DNA of 64,000 bases from Oerskovia merdavium. Its GTDB lineage: Bacteria > Actinomycetota > Actinomycetes > Actinomycetales > Cellulomonadaceae. The notes under the pieces were generated by a model. It was not told the DNA's origin and did not search any database. It worked only from the letters and a program-made list of their open reading frames with translations. Position numbers and translations under genes: made by a program. The stretch is taken from positions 302,963 to 366,962 of the forward strand of contig NZ_JACSQF010000002.1 in NCBI RefSeq assembly GCF_014836755.1, given 5' to 3'. Shown one piece after another: positions 18,229 to 25,989 of this stretch (the first letter of the stretch is position 1; each line of letters opens with the position of its first letter).

Positions 18229-18627
18229 TGGACACCACCCTACGGGAGCTCTTCCCCGACTTCACCGTGGTCGAGCGCCTCGACACCTCACCCGAGGTCC
18301 TCGACCACGCGGGGATCATGAGCGGACCGTGGACGGCCGCGTCCTGGATCCGCGCCACGGACGTCAGGAGCAGCTCCGACCTGCTAGCGGACACCTCGTC
18401 CGGGGTGCGCACCGCGGTCAAACTCGAGCAGTACAAGGCCACGGCCAAGGTCGGCTTCACGCAACTCGGTGTCGCGGACCATTGGCCGCATACGCCGCCC
18501 CGCTCGACAACGGGTGCACCTGGCGATGGTCTCGGACGGCGCCGCCATCGCGGTCTACGCGTACGGTACGCAGGTCTCGACCGTGCCGGGAGGGCGACGC
18601 TCGGGCTGGCCCAGCTTGGACGGCTGA
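18229..18627 (+). pseudogene. Frameshifted small gene of unknown function
   Basis: Protein-like sequence runs in three successive frames. ATG 18229 opens frame A up to KVGFTQLGVADHW. The next coding-like stretch, AAYAAPLDNG, is in frame B. The end, VHLAMVSDGAAIAVYAYGTQ to SGWPSLDG and TGA 18625, is in frame C. Each switch fits loss of a single G from a G-run, near 18484 and near 18511. Restored, the product would be about 134 residues, acidic and soluble, with no signal peptide; I do not recognise the family. Either it is a decayed gene or the assembly lost two Gs. It lies 77 bases after the HNH nuclease gene. Confidence 0.6.
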
Positions 18628-18646
18628 CCGAGACACCAGCGAAAAG

Positions 18647-18684
18647 CACGAAGGCCAGGAACCTTGCGGTTCCTGGCCTTCGTG
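18647..18684 (-). terminator. Bidirectional terminator downstream of tRNA-Arg
   Basis: CACGAAGGCCAGGAACC (18647-18663) pairs perfectly over 17 bases with 18668-18684 around a TTGC loop. On the minus strand it is followed by GCTTTTCG, and it begins six bases after the tRNA 3' end. It would also stop plus-strand transcripts leaving 18627. Confidence 0.85.
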
Positions 18685-18689
18685 TTCTG

Positions 18690-18762
18690 TGCGCCCGGAG
18701 GGATTCGAACCCCCAACCTTCTGATCCGTAGTCAGATGCTCTATCCGTTGAGCTACGGGCGC
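18690..18762 (-). tRNA. tRNA-Arg (anticodon ACG)
   Basis: A 73-base cloverleaf with acceptor GCGCCCG pairing with CGGGCGC, discriminator A and GGTTCGAATCC in the T arm. The anticodon arm TCTGA-CTACGGA-TCAGA gives anticodon ACG, which reads CGN codons after A34 deamination. CCA is not encoded. A promoter lies at 18800-18829 and a terminator directly downstream. The 18763-19017 gap otherwise holds only a -10-like TAGTCT at 18962 for the FAH gene. Confidence 0.95.
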
Positions 18763-18799
18763 CCGGCTGTTCGTGATTTCTCTTGAGCAGCCGTCGAGA

Positions 18800-18829
18800 A
18801 GACTACAACGGTTTTCGCCGGATACTCAA
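18800..18829 (-). promoter_or_regulatory. Promoter of tRNA-Arg
   Basis: On the minus strand the -35 is TTGAGT (18829-18824) and the -10 is TAGTCT (18805-18800), with an 18-base spacer. The predicted start lies about 30 bases before the tRNA. Confidence 0.6.
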
Positions 18830-19017
18830 ACCGATACGTCCTGACCAGCCGCTTCGTGACGCACGACACCTTCCGAAGGAGGGCGCGGGCGGGCCGTCGC
18901 CGCTCTCGCCTCCCGTCACGATACAGACGCTCCGTCACCACATCGGACGTCATACCTCCTGTAGTCTCACGTGCAGCCGGCCCGCTCGCGCCGACACCGC
19001 AGACGGAGGAACCCACC

Positions 19018-19761
19018 GTGAGACTCGCTCGGATCGACACCCCCACCGGCCCGCGCCCCGTCGTCCAGGACGGCGACGTCTGGGCCGTGGTCGTGGACCA
19101 CCACGCCCCCGACCTCGAGCGCACGGGTGAGACCCACCCCGTCGACGGTGCGCGCCTCCTGGCCCCGTGCGAGCCGCGCGTCGTGCTCGGGATGGCGCAC
19201 AACAGCGGTCCGGCCGACCGGCTGGTCCCGCCGCAGGCGTTCACCAAGTCGGCGCGCACCGTGGTCGGGCCGGGCGAGCCCGTCCGGCTGGACCCCGCGG
19301 CGGGCAAGGTCGTGGTCGAGGGCGAGCTCGCGATCGTCATCGGCCGCACCGCCCGGCACCTCACGCCCGAGCAGGTCCCCGGCGTGATCCTCGGCTGGAC
19401 CGTCGGCAACGACGTCACGGCGTACGAGCAGAGCGCGCTCGACGACAAGTTCACGCAGTCCAAGAACGGCGACGGCTTCACGCCGCTCGGCCCGTGGATC
19501 GAGAGCGACCTCGCCGTGGCAGGCGTCGCGGACCTCGCGATCGACGTCCAGGTCGACGGCGCCACCGAGGCCAAGGCGTCGACGTCGGGTCTCGCGTGGG
19601 ACGTCGTCGAACAGCTCGTCTACCTGACCTCGCACCTGACCCTCGGACCGGGCGACGTGGTCCTCACCGGGTCGCCCAGCACGTCGGCGCACGTCGTCCC
19701 GGGCCAGACCTCGACCATCACGATCGAGGGCGTCGGGACGCTGACCAACCCGATCGTCTGA
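19018..19761 (+). CDS. Fumarylacetoacetate hydrolase (FAH) family protein
   Basis: The start is GTG 19018 with GGAGGA eight bases upstream; 247 residues. A short N-domain leads into the FAH fold from about residue 55. Family landmarks are VVEGELAIVIG (metal-ligand Glu pair region), GWTVGNDVTAYEQ, KNGDGFTPLGPWI and the C-terminal TGSPSTSAHVVPGQ plus IEGVGTLTNPI. FAH-family enzymes cleave C-C bonds in, or decarboxylate or isomerise, 2-oxo acids in aromatic or sugar-acid catabolism. The short form resembles fumarylpyruvate hydrolases or HHDD isomerases, but no pathway neighbours help choose a substrate. It is probably monocistronic and cytoplasmic. Confidence 0.85.
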   Translation: MRLARIDTPTGPRPVVQDGDVWAVVVDHHAPDLERTGETHPVDGARLLAPCEPRVVLGMAHNSGPADRLVPPQAFTKSARTVVGPGEPVRLDPAAGKVVVEGELAIVIGRTARHLTPEQVPGVILGWTVGNDVTAYEQSALDDKFTQSKNGDGFTPLGPWIESDLAVAGVADLAIDVQVDGATEAKASTSGLAWDVVEQLVYLTSHLTLGPGDVVLTGSPSTSAHVVPGQTSTITIEGVGTLTNPIV

Positions 19762-19942
19762 GCCGCGGGCCGTGGTGGCCGCCGGTGCAGGCGGCCACCA
19801 CGGGAGCCACCGGTCCAGCACCCGCCCGCGGCCCGTACGCCGCGAGGACGGCGACCGGTCCCCCCTGGGCATGACACGCCGTCGGGCAGGTCCCCACCGT
19901 GGCCGGACGCGGCGAGCACCGTCCCCGCCGAAGGATGGAAGC

Positions 19943-20788
19943 ATGACGAACCTCGGCCCTGTCCCCTCGACCGGCTCGCCCCTCGTCGCCTCCGGGCTGA
20001 CGAAGGTCTACGGCACCGACCACACCGCCACGCACGCCCTCGCAGGCGTCTCCCTCACGGTCTCGCCCGGCGAGTCCGTCGCCATCATGGGTCCCTCGGG
20101 CTCGGGCAAGACGACCCTGCTGCACTGCCTCGCGGGCATCATCAAGCCCACGTCGGGCGCGGTGTCCTGGCGGGGCGAGGACCTCACGACGCTCAGCGAG
20201 GGCCGCCGCACGGCCCTGCGTCGCCAGGACTTCGGCTTCGTGTTCCAGTCGGGCCAGCTCCTGCCCGAGCTCCCCGCGGTCGAGAACGCGGCCCTGCCCC
20301 TCATGCTCGCTGGCGTCTCGCGCACCGAGGCCACGCAGGTCGCCGCGCGCTGGCTCGCGCACCTGGGCCTGGCCGGCATGGAGCAGCGCCGCCCGGGCGA
20401 GCTCTCGGGCGGGCAGGCGCAGCGCGTCGCCATCGCACGCGCGCTCGTCGGGTCGCCCGGCGTCGTCTTCGCCGACGAGCCGACCGGGGCGCTCGACCAG
20501 GCCACGGGCGCCGAGGTGCTCTCGGTCCTCACAGGGGCCGTCCAGGCGTCCGGCGCGGCCCTCGTGGTCGTGACGCACGACGCGGGCGTGGCCCGCTACT
20601 GCTCGCGCACCGTCACCATGCGCGACGGGCGCGTCTCGGGCGAGTTCTTCGCGGGATCCCCCGCGCAGCAGGCGCCTGCCCAGACGCACGTGCCCGACGC
20701 CGCCACGCGGGCCGCCATGGCCGCTCACCCCGCGAACGGTGTCCCGTCCGCAGCGCAGGCCGCCACGACGCGCGAGGCGACCCGATGA
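19943..20788 (+). CDS. ABC transporter ATPase (LolD/MacB-type)
   Basis: A 281-residue ATPase: Walker A GPSGSGKTT (about 52-60), Q-loop near GFVFQSGQ, signature LSGGQ (about 155), Walker B VVFADEPTGALD and an H-loop His in VVVTHDAG. A C-terminal tail of about 50 residues, rich in Ala and Pro, follows the fold. The ATG at 19943 has AAGGATGGAAG upstream. It overlaps the FtsX-like permease gene by four bases (ATGA), so the two form one transporter. Such pairs move lipids, lipoproteins or peptides out of the membrane, or act in antimicrobial peptide resistance; the substrate here is unknown. Confidence 0.9.
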   Translation: MTNLGPVPSTGSPLVASGLTKVYGTDHTATHALAGVSLTVSPGESVAIMGPSGSGKTTLLHCLAGIIKPTSGAVSWRGEDLTTLSEGRRTALRRQDFGFVFQSGQLLPELPAVENAALPLMLAGVSRTEATQVAARWLAHLGLAGMEQRRPGELSGGQAQRVAIARALVGSPGVVFADEPTGALDQATGAEVLSVLTGAVQASGAALVVVTHDAGVARYCSRTVTMRDGRVSGEFFAGSPAQQAPAQTHVPDAATRAAMAAHPANGVPSAAQAATTREATR

Positions 20789-22149
20789 GGGCCACTCTCG
20801 ACCTGTGGTGGCTCCTGCGCCGGCGCAGCTCCGACAGCCGCGACCCGCAGGGCCTGACCAACGTCCTGGCGATCATCGCGTTCGCCGCGACGACCGCGAT
20901 CCTGCTCGTCGTCGTCGGCGGCGTGGGCGCGTTCCTGGCCCGTGCGGGCGGGATCGACGGCATGAAGGACGGGACCGCGGCCGACGTCACCTCGTACGAC
21001 GTCCAGTACCCGATCTTCGCGTCCATCGCCGCGCTCCTGCTCCTCATCCCGCTCGTGACGCTGGGAGGCGCCGCAGCGCGCCTCGCGGTCGCCCGGCGCG
21101 ACGCGCGCCTCGCGTCGCTGCGCCTGGCGGGAGCGACCACGGGGCAGGTCGCGACGCTCACGGTGCTCGACGCGGCCGCACAGGCCCTCGTGGGGGCCCT
21201 CGCGGGCCTGGTCGGCTACGCGGCCCTCCTGCCCCTCGTGGCGCAGCTCCGCTTCCAGGGCAGCACGTTCGCACTCTCCGAGCTCTGGGTGGGGGTCCCG
21301 GCGATGCTGGTCGCGGTCGTCGGGGTCGTGCTCGTCGCGCTCGTCTCTGCGGCCGTGTCGCTGCGACGCGTCGCGATCACGCCGCTGGGCGTCGCAGCGC
21401 GCGTGACCCCTCCCGGTCTCAAGGCCGTGCGCCTGGTCAGCACGGGCGTCGCCTTCCTCGCCATGATCGTCGTGACCAACGTGTCGCTCGGGAGCGAGGC
21501 CGTGGCGATCACGGTCCTGGTGCTCGTCCTCGTCGCGGGGTTCGCGACGCTCAACGTCGTCGGGCCGTTCGTCATCTGGGTCGTCGGCCGGATCACGGCG
21601 CACCGTGCGCGGACCGTCCCGACGCTCCTCGCCGGGCGCCGCATCGTCGACTCGCCCAAGACCGCGTGGCGCTCGGTCGGTGGCGTCGCCCTCGCGACGT
21701 TCATCGCCGGCATGACGAGCATCTTCGCGCTGTTCGACCCGGGCATGGGCGCCGACCCCGGCGAGGCCCAGTTCCTCACCGACCTCACGACGGGCGGCTT
21801 CCTGACCCTCGCGATCGCGGGCGTGCTCGCCGCGGTCTCGACCGGGGTCATGCAGGCGGGCCGCGTGATCGACCAGCGGGGCGAGTACCGCACGCTGACC
21901 CTCGCGGGCACCGACCTCAAGACGCTCGACAAGGCGCGGCTGCGCGAGACGGTCATCCCGCTCGTCGCGAGCGTGGGCGTGGCCACGACGGGCGCCCTGA
22001 TGTTCATGGCGCCGATCGTCGGCCTCAACGCGTTCGCCAACGTCGACGTGGTGGTGCAGTTCCTGCTGTGCGTCGTGGGGGCGTCGGCGCTCGTCCTGGC
22101 CGGGGCGGCCGCGTCGCGGTTCGTGGTCCGGTCCGCGATGGCGGCCTGA
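20785..22149 (+). CDS. FtsX/MacB-type ABC transporter permease
   Basis: A 454-residue membrane protein with about ten predicted helices, starting LAIIAFAATTAILLVVVGGV (about 30-50). Two FtsX-like cores are visible: the first around 80-200 (LARLRLAGATTG-like region LASLRLAGATTG), the second around 330-450 (RTLTLAGTDLKTLDKARLRE). The duplicated arrangement without a large periplasmic domain resembles single-permease exporters of actinobacteria. It is translationally coupled to the ATPase gene upstream. A perfect palindrome GCACCTGCAGGTGC (22158-22171) follows the stop and might act in termination, but has no T-tract. Confidence 0.85.
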   Translation: MRATLDLWWLLRRRSSDSRDPQGLTNVLAIIAFAATTAILLVVVGGVGAFLARAGGIDGMKDGTAADVTSYDVQYPIFASIAALLLLIPLVTLGGAAARLAVARRDARLASLRLAGATTGQVATLTVLDAAAQALVGALAGLVGYAALLPLVAQLRFQGSTFALSELWVGVPAMLVAVVGVVLVALVSAAVSLRRVAITPLGVAARVTPPGLKAVRLVSTGVAFLAMIVVTNVSLGSEAVAITVLVLVLVAGFATLNVVGPFVIWVVGRITAHRARTVPTLLAGRRIVDSPKTAWRSVGGVALATFIAGMTSIFALFDPGMGADPGEAQFLTDLTTGGFLTLAIAGVLAAVSTGVMQAGRVIDQRGEYRTLTLAGTDLKTLDKARLRETVIPLVASVGVATTGALMFMAPIVGLNAFANVDVVVQFLLCVVGASALVLAGAAASRFVVRSAMAA

Positions 22150-22286
22150 GCAGGGCTGCACCTGCAGGTGCCCGACGGCGTGGCGTGGGCTGCGTCGTCG
22201 GGCTTCGGCATGCAGGGGTGCGGAGGGCGCGCGGGCCACGTTGTGTGCCTCTGCGCGCTGGGCGCACGGTCGCATCACGGGCAACA

Positions 22287-22320
22287 GAAAAGGCCCCGGG
22301 CCTGACGCAGCCGGGACCTT
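22287..22320 (-). terminator. Terminator downstream of tRNA-Ser(GCU)
   Basis: Read on the minus strand, AAGGTCCCGGC pairs with GCCCGGGGCCTT (one mismatch and one bulge) across an eight-base loop and is followed by TTTTC. It begins seven bases past the tRNA 3' end. Confidence 0.75.
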
Positions 22321-22326
22321 CCTGAG

Positions 22327-22415
22327 CGGAGACGGAGGGATTCGAACCCTCGAACGGGTTGCCCCGTTACCACCTTAGCAGGGTGGCGCACTAGACCTGG
22401 CTATGCGACGTCTCC
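22327..22415 (-). tRNA. tRNA-Ser (anticodon GCU)
   Basis: An 89-base class II tRNA with acceptor GGAGACG pairing with CGTCTCC, discriminator G and a long variable arm (AACGGGGCAACCCGTT). The anticodon arm CCACC-CTGCTAA-GGTGG gives GCT, reading AGC/AGU. CCA is not encoded. A -10-like TAGCAT lies about 14 bases upstream of the 5' end. The bases between 22416 and 22550 hold no gene that I can see. Confidence 0.95.
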
Positions 22416-22550
22416 TTGCTCGGATGCTAGGCACCGAGCGTCGCAAGGCTACCTTCTCCCGGCACCGCGGAGCAAAACGCGGGCGCCGAGACCGTGCCGG
22501 GCGCGTGCCGGGCGCCCCACCCGGCCCGCTCCACGCGGGCTGCGGGGACG

Positions 22551-22591
22551 GCCGGAGCCGCCCTCCTCGTCACGAGGAGAGCGGCTCCGGC
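22551..22591 (-). terminator. Terminator of the TetR-MMPL operon
   Basis: GCCGGAGCCGC and CTCCTCG pair with CGAGGAG and GCGGCTCCGGC, with a single mismatch, around a TCA loop. It lies 18 bases beyond the MMPL stop (22609) and has no U-tract. Confidence 0.75.
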
Positions 22592-22608
22592 GCCGTGGCG
22601 ACGAGGCG

Positions 22609-25209
22609 TCAGCCCCGCGCGGGCACCTCGTCCTTCTCGACGTCGCCGTCCCGGTCGGCGCCCTCGACGGGGCCCTCCGCTGCGGGGTGCGCGTGCGGGT
22701 GGCGCCGCTCGAGCGAGGCCCCCTCGACGTCGACGTCGGGCAGGATCTTGTCGAGCCAGCGCGGCAGCCACCACGCCTTGTCGCCCGCGAGGTGCATGAG
22801 CGCGGGCACGAGCATCATCCGCACGACGAACGCGTCCACGAGCACGCCGAACGCGAGCGCGAACCCGATCGGCCGGATCATCGCGCTGTGCGAGAAGATG
22901 AACCCGCCGAACACCGCGATCATGATGATCGCCGCCGCGGTCACGACCGAGCGTCCGGCCCGGACACCCTGCACGACCGCGATCCGCGCGGGCGCCCCGT
23001 GGGCGTACGCCTCACGCATGCCCGAGCCGAGGAAGAGCATGTAGTCCATCGCGAGCCCGAACAGGATGCCGACGAGGATGGTCGGCAGGAAGTTCAGGAT
23101 CGGGCCCGGGCTCTCGACGCCGAACACACCGCTCAGCCAGCCCCACTGGTAGATCGCGACGACCCCACCGAGCGCCGCGAAGTACGACAGGATGAAGCCC
23201 AGCGTCGCGATGACCGGCACGAAGATCGACCGGAACACCAGCACCAGGATGATGAGCGACAGGCCGACCACGACCGCGAGGTAGACCGGCAGCGCGGACT
23301 CGAGCTTCTCCGAGATGTCGACGTTGCCGCTCGCCGAGCCGGCCACACCGATCTCGTACGTCCCGTCGATGGGAGACAGGTCGCGCAGCGTGTGCACGAG
23401 CTCCTCGGTCGACTCGCTCGTGGGGCCCTCGCGAGGAACCACCTGGAACGCCGCGACCGTGCCGTCCTCGGACGTACCGATCGGCGCGACCGCCACGACG
23501 TCCTCCTGGTCGAACAGCACCTGGGCGATCTCCACCTGGGCCGTCATGGACTCGGCCTCGGTCTCGGAGGCGGGCAGGTCGGCCACCACGAGCAGCGTCC
23601 CGTTCTGGCCCTCGCCGAACTTCTCGGCCAGGGTCGCGTACGCCTGGTACTGCGACGAGTCGTGCGGCTCGGTCGACCCGTCGGGCAGGTTCACCCGGAG
23701 GTCGAGCGCAGGCAGCGCGACGAGCAGGAGCGCCGCGATGCCGACGACGACACGCACGACGGCCCACCCGGTCGACATGGGGCGGAGGGGCGCGGCGGAC
23801 GCGGCGGCGGGGGCCGCAGCGACCTCTCCCCCGGTCCCCGCGCCGGCCTCGAGCTGAGCGCGCTCCTTCTTGCTGAGGATGCGCAGGCCCACGAGCCCCA
23901 GCAGGGCAGGCGTGAGCGTGACCGCGATGAGCACCGCGATCGCGATGCACAGCGCACCGACCGTACCCATGAGCCCCAGGAACGGGATGCCCGTGACGTT
24001 GAGTGCCAGCAGCGCGACGAGCACCGTGGTCCCCGCGAACACCACGGCGTTGCCCGAGGTCCCGTTCGCGAGCGCGATCGACTCGTGCAGCTCGTCGCCC
24101 GCCTTGAGCTGGCGACGGTGCCGGTTGACGATGAAGAGCGAGTAGTCGATCCCGACGGCCAGGCCCAGCATGAGGCCGAGCACGGGGGTCACGGACGCCA
24201 TCTCCACGACGCCGGACAGGGACAGCGCACCCAGCGCGCCGATGCCCACACCGATGAGAGCCGTGAGGATCGGCAGGCCTGCACCGATGAGCGTGCCGAG
24301 CATGATCACCAGGACGACCGCGGCGACCAGGAGGCCCACGATCTCTCCGGCACCGATGATGCTCGGGGCTCCCATGGTCATGTCGGACGAGAGGTCGATC
24401 TGCAGCCCCTCGAGAGCGTCCGCGAAGACGTCGACGAGCGCGTCCTTGGTCTCCTGCGGGATCTCCATCTGCGGGTCGGCGAACGAGACCATGACGATCG
24501 CCGCGGTGCCGTCCTCCGAGACCATGCGGATCTCCGAGGCCATGTCGAGGAGAGTTGCCCCCTGCTCGAGCTGGGCCTCCTGCTCCTCGAGCGTCGCGCG
24601 GCCGTCGTCGAGGGTCGTCTGCTGGGCGTCGAGCGCCGCGAGCCCCTCGTCGAGCGCGGCCTGCTGCGCGTCGAGCTGAGGCTGGACCTGCGCGAGCATG
24701 CCCGCGGCCTCCGCCTGGGCCCGCGCGGCGTCGAGCTGCGCCTGACCCGCCTCGAGCTGCTCACGACCCGCGTCCAGCTGGGCCTGTCCCGCGTCGAGCT
24801 GCGCCCGACCGTCCTCGATCTGGGTACGGCCCGACTCGACCTGCTGCGCCTGGGCGGCGCGGTCCGCCTCGGTCTGGAACGGGTCCATGACCGCGGTGAC
24901 GCCGTCGACCGCGGCGGCCTCGGCCACGAGCCCGGCGACGGCCTCCTCCTGCTCGGCCGTGAACGGCTCGCCGTCCTCGGTCTGGACGACGACGGTGCCC
25001 GTACCGCCCGAGGCGTCGGGGAAGTCGCTCTGGAGACGGTCGGTCACCTCGGCGGTCGGGGTGCCGGGGATCGAGAACGTGGTCGCGAGCGTGCCCGCGC
25101 CGAGCGCGAACGCGACGCCCGCCGCGACGAGGACCGCGAGCCACGCGACGAGGACCGTCCGTGCTCGGCGCGCCGACCAGCGGCCGACGCGATAGAGGAA
25201 TTCAGCCAT
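22609..25209 (-). CDS. MMPL/RND-family membrane transporter with coiled-coil insert
   Basis: An 866-residue transporter in the actinobacterial MMPL format: an N-terminal helix (about 15-38), a large extracellular loop, six helices (about 285-440), a second loop and helices to about 800. Landmarks are VTPVLGLMLGLAVGIDYSLFIV and later LVGILFGLAMDYMLFLGSGM, with the paired Asp residues (GIDY, AMDY) expected to carry protons. The first loop contains a seven-residue periodic stretch (about 132-195) of units like AGQAQLD, AGREQLE and AGQAQLD, a predicted coiled coil. The C-tail is charged. AAGGAC precedes ATG 25209. It is co-transcribed with the TetR gene 41 bases upstream, so it is likely an inducible lipid, drug or metabolite exporter. 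Confidence 0.9.
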   Translation of the reverse strand: MAEFLYRVGRWSARRARTVLVAWLAVLVAAGVAFALGAGTLATTFSIPGTPTAEVTDRLQSDFPDASGGTGTVVVQTEDGEPFTAEQEEAVAGLVAEAAAVDGVTAVMDPFQTEADRAAQAQQVESGRTQIEDGRAQLDAGQAQLDAGREQLEAGQAQLDAARAQAEAAGMLAQVQPQLDAQQAALDEGLAALDAQQTTLDDGRATLEEQEAQLEQGATLLDMASEIRMVSEDGTAAIVMVSFADPQMEIPQETKDALVDVFADALEGLQIDLSSDMTMGAPSIIGAGEIVGLLVAAVVLVIMLGTLIGAGLPILTALIGVGIGALGALSLSGVVEMASVTPVLGLMLGLAVGIDYSLFIVNRHRRQLKAGDELHESIALANGTSGNAVVFAGTTVLVALLALNVTGIPFLGLMGTVGALCIAIAVLIAVTLTPALLGLVGLRILSKKERAQLEAGAGTGGEVAAAPAAASAAPLRPMSTGWAVVRVVVGIAALLLVALPALDLRVNLPDGSTEPHDSSQYQAYATLAEKFGEGQNGTLLVVADLPASETEAESMTAQVEIAQVLFDQEDVVAVAPIGTSEDGTVAAFQVVPREGPTSESTEELVHTLRDLSPIDGTYEIGVAGSASGNVDISEKLESALPVYLAVVVGLSLIILVLVFRSIFVPVIATLGFILSYFAALGGVVAIYQWGWLSGVFGVESPGPILNFLPTILVGILFGLAMDYMLFLGSGMREAYAHGAPARIAVVQGVRAGRSVVTAAAIIMIAVFGGFIFSHSAMIRPIGFALAFGVLVDAFVVRMMLVPALMHLAGDKAWWLPRWLDKILPDVDVEGASLERRHPHAHPAAEGPVEGADRDGDVEKDEVPARG

Positions 25210-25250
25210 GGGAGTCCTTCGGTTGCGCGCGAGTACGCGATGAGCAGGGT

Positions 25251-25907
25251 TCAGGGGGCCCGGCGGGACGACGCGACCGAGGCGTGCCCGGTCCGTGTCG
25301 CGTCGAGGAGTCGTTCGAGCAGGGCCGACCAGGTCTCGCGGGAGTCGACGTCGTCGACCGCCCCCGTGACCTCGACCCAGTGGAGATAGATCACGATGAG
25401 CCCGCTCATGGTCGAGCCGACGAACAGCTCGATGTCGAACGGGTCGGCGTCGGGATGGCTCGTGGCCAGGCCCGCGGTGAGGCGCGTGCTGACCTCGGCG
25501 AAGACCTTGATCAGCGTCAGGGCTCTGCGAGGCGAGGGTCCCCCCTCGCCCCCGAGCACCCGGGTCAGGTACGTCAGCGGTGTCACGAAGTCGGTCGCGC
25601 GCAGGGCGTCCGCGACCTCGTCGAACAGGCCCGCGTCCGCCTGCACGGGGTCCGCGCTCGTCGAGAGCGCGTCGAGACGACCGAGCGCCGCACCGACGAC
25701 CTCGCTGCAGACCTCGGTCACGACGTCGTCGAGCGACGCGAAGTGGTTGAAGACCGTGCGCCGCGAGACGTCGGCACGGTCCGCGAGCACGTCGACCGAG
25801 AAGTCCGTGCCGCCCGACTCGCCGATCAGGGCCGACGCGGCGTCCACGATCGCACGCCGGTGGCGCGCCTTGAGCGCAGCACGACGATCTCCGGTGACGA
25901 GGGACAT
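25251..25907 (-). CDS. TetR-family repressor of the MMPL exporter
   Basis: A 218-residue protein with an N-terminal helix-turn-helix: RHRRAIVDAASALI, then VDVLADRADVSRRTVFNHFA (about 38-57). The C-terminal domain for ligand binding (about 70-205) is variable as usual. It directly precedes the MMPL gene, the classic arrangement for a self-regulated efflux pump. TAGCGT lies six bases before the ATG, so the transcript may be leaderless, although AGGAG is also present there. A short palindrome at 25930-25942 is the candidate operator. The inducer is unknown. Confidence 0.88.
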   Translation of the reverse strand: MSLVTGDRRAALKARHRRAIVDAASALIGESGGTDFSVDVLADRADVSRRTVFNHFASLDDVVTEVCSEVVGAALGRLDALSTSADPVQADAGLFDEVADALRATDFVTPLTYLTRVLGGEGGPSPRRALTLIKVFAEVSTRLTAGLATSHPDADPFDIELFVGSTMSGLIVIYLHWVEVTGAVDDVDSRETWSALLERLLDATRTGHASVASSRRAP

Positions 25908-25929
25908 GCTCCTACGCTAGGCACGTCGC

Positions 25930-25942
25930 TGCACTCGGTGCA
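25930..25942. promoter_or_regulatory. Candidate TetR operator
   Basis: TGCAC-TCG-GTGCA is a perfect inverted repeat 23 bases upstream of the TetR start, just upstream of the -10-like TAGCGT on the minus strand. TetR proteins usually bind such sites in front of their own operon. Confidence 0.5.
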
Positions 25943-25989
25943 ACTAGCTTGGTGAGGGGTCTGTGAAGCAATCGCGCCGACCCTGGTAC

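Noticed and set aside
16634..18627. HNH nuclease plus downstream small gene as a toxin-immunity pair
   Set aside because: The nuclease is membrane-anchored with DUF2510 rather than carried on a secretion domain, the small gene is frameshifted and matches no immunity family I know. Not supported.
18329..18724. 131-codon open frame as an independent gene
   Set aside because: Only a short piece (AAYAAPLDNG) looks protein-like and it continues the gene starting at 18229; the rest enters the terminator and tRNA-Arg.
22158..22171. Palindrome GCACCTGCAGGTGC after the FtsX-like gene
   Set aside because: Short, single, no loop or T-tract, and no partner gene; it may be chance in GC-rich sequence, so I did not list it as a terminator.
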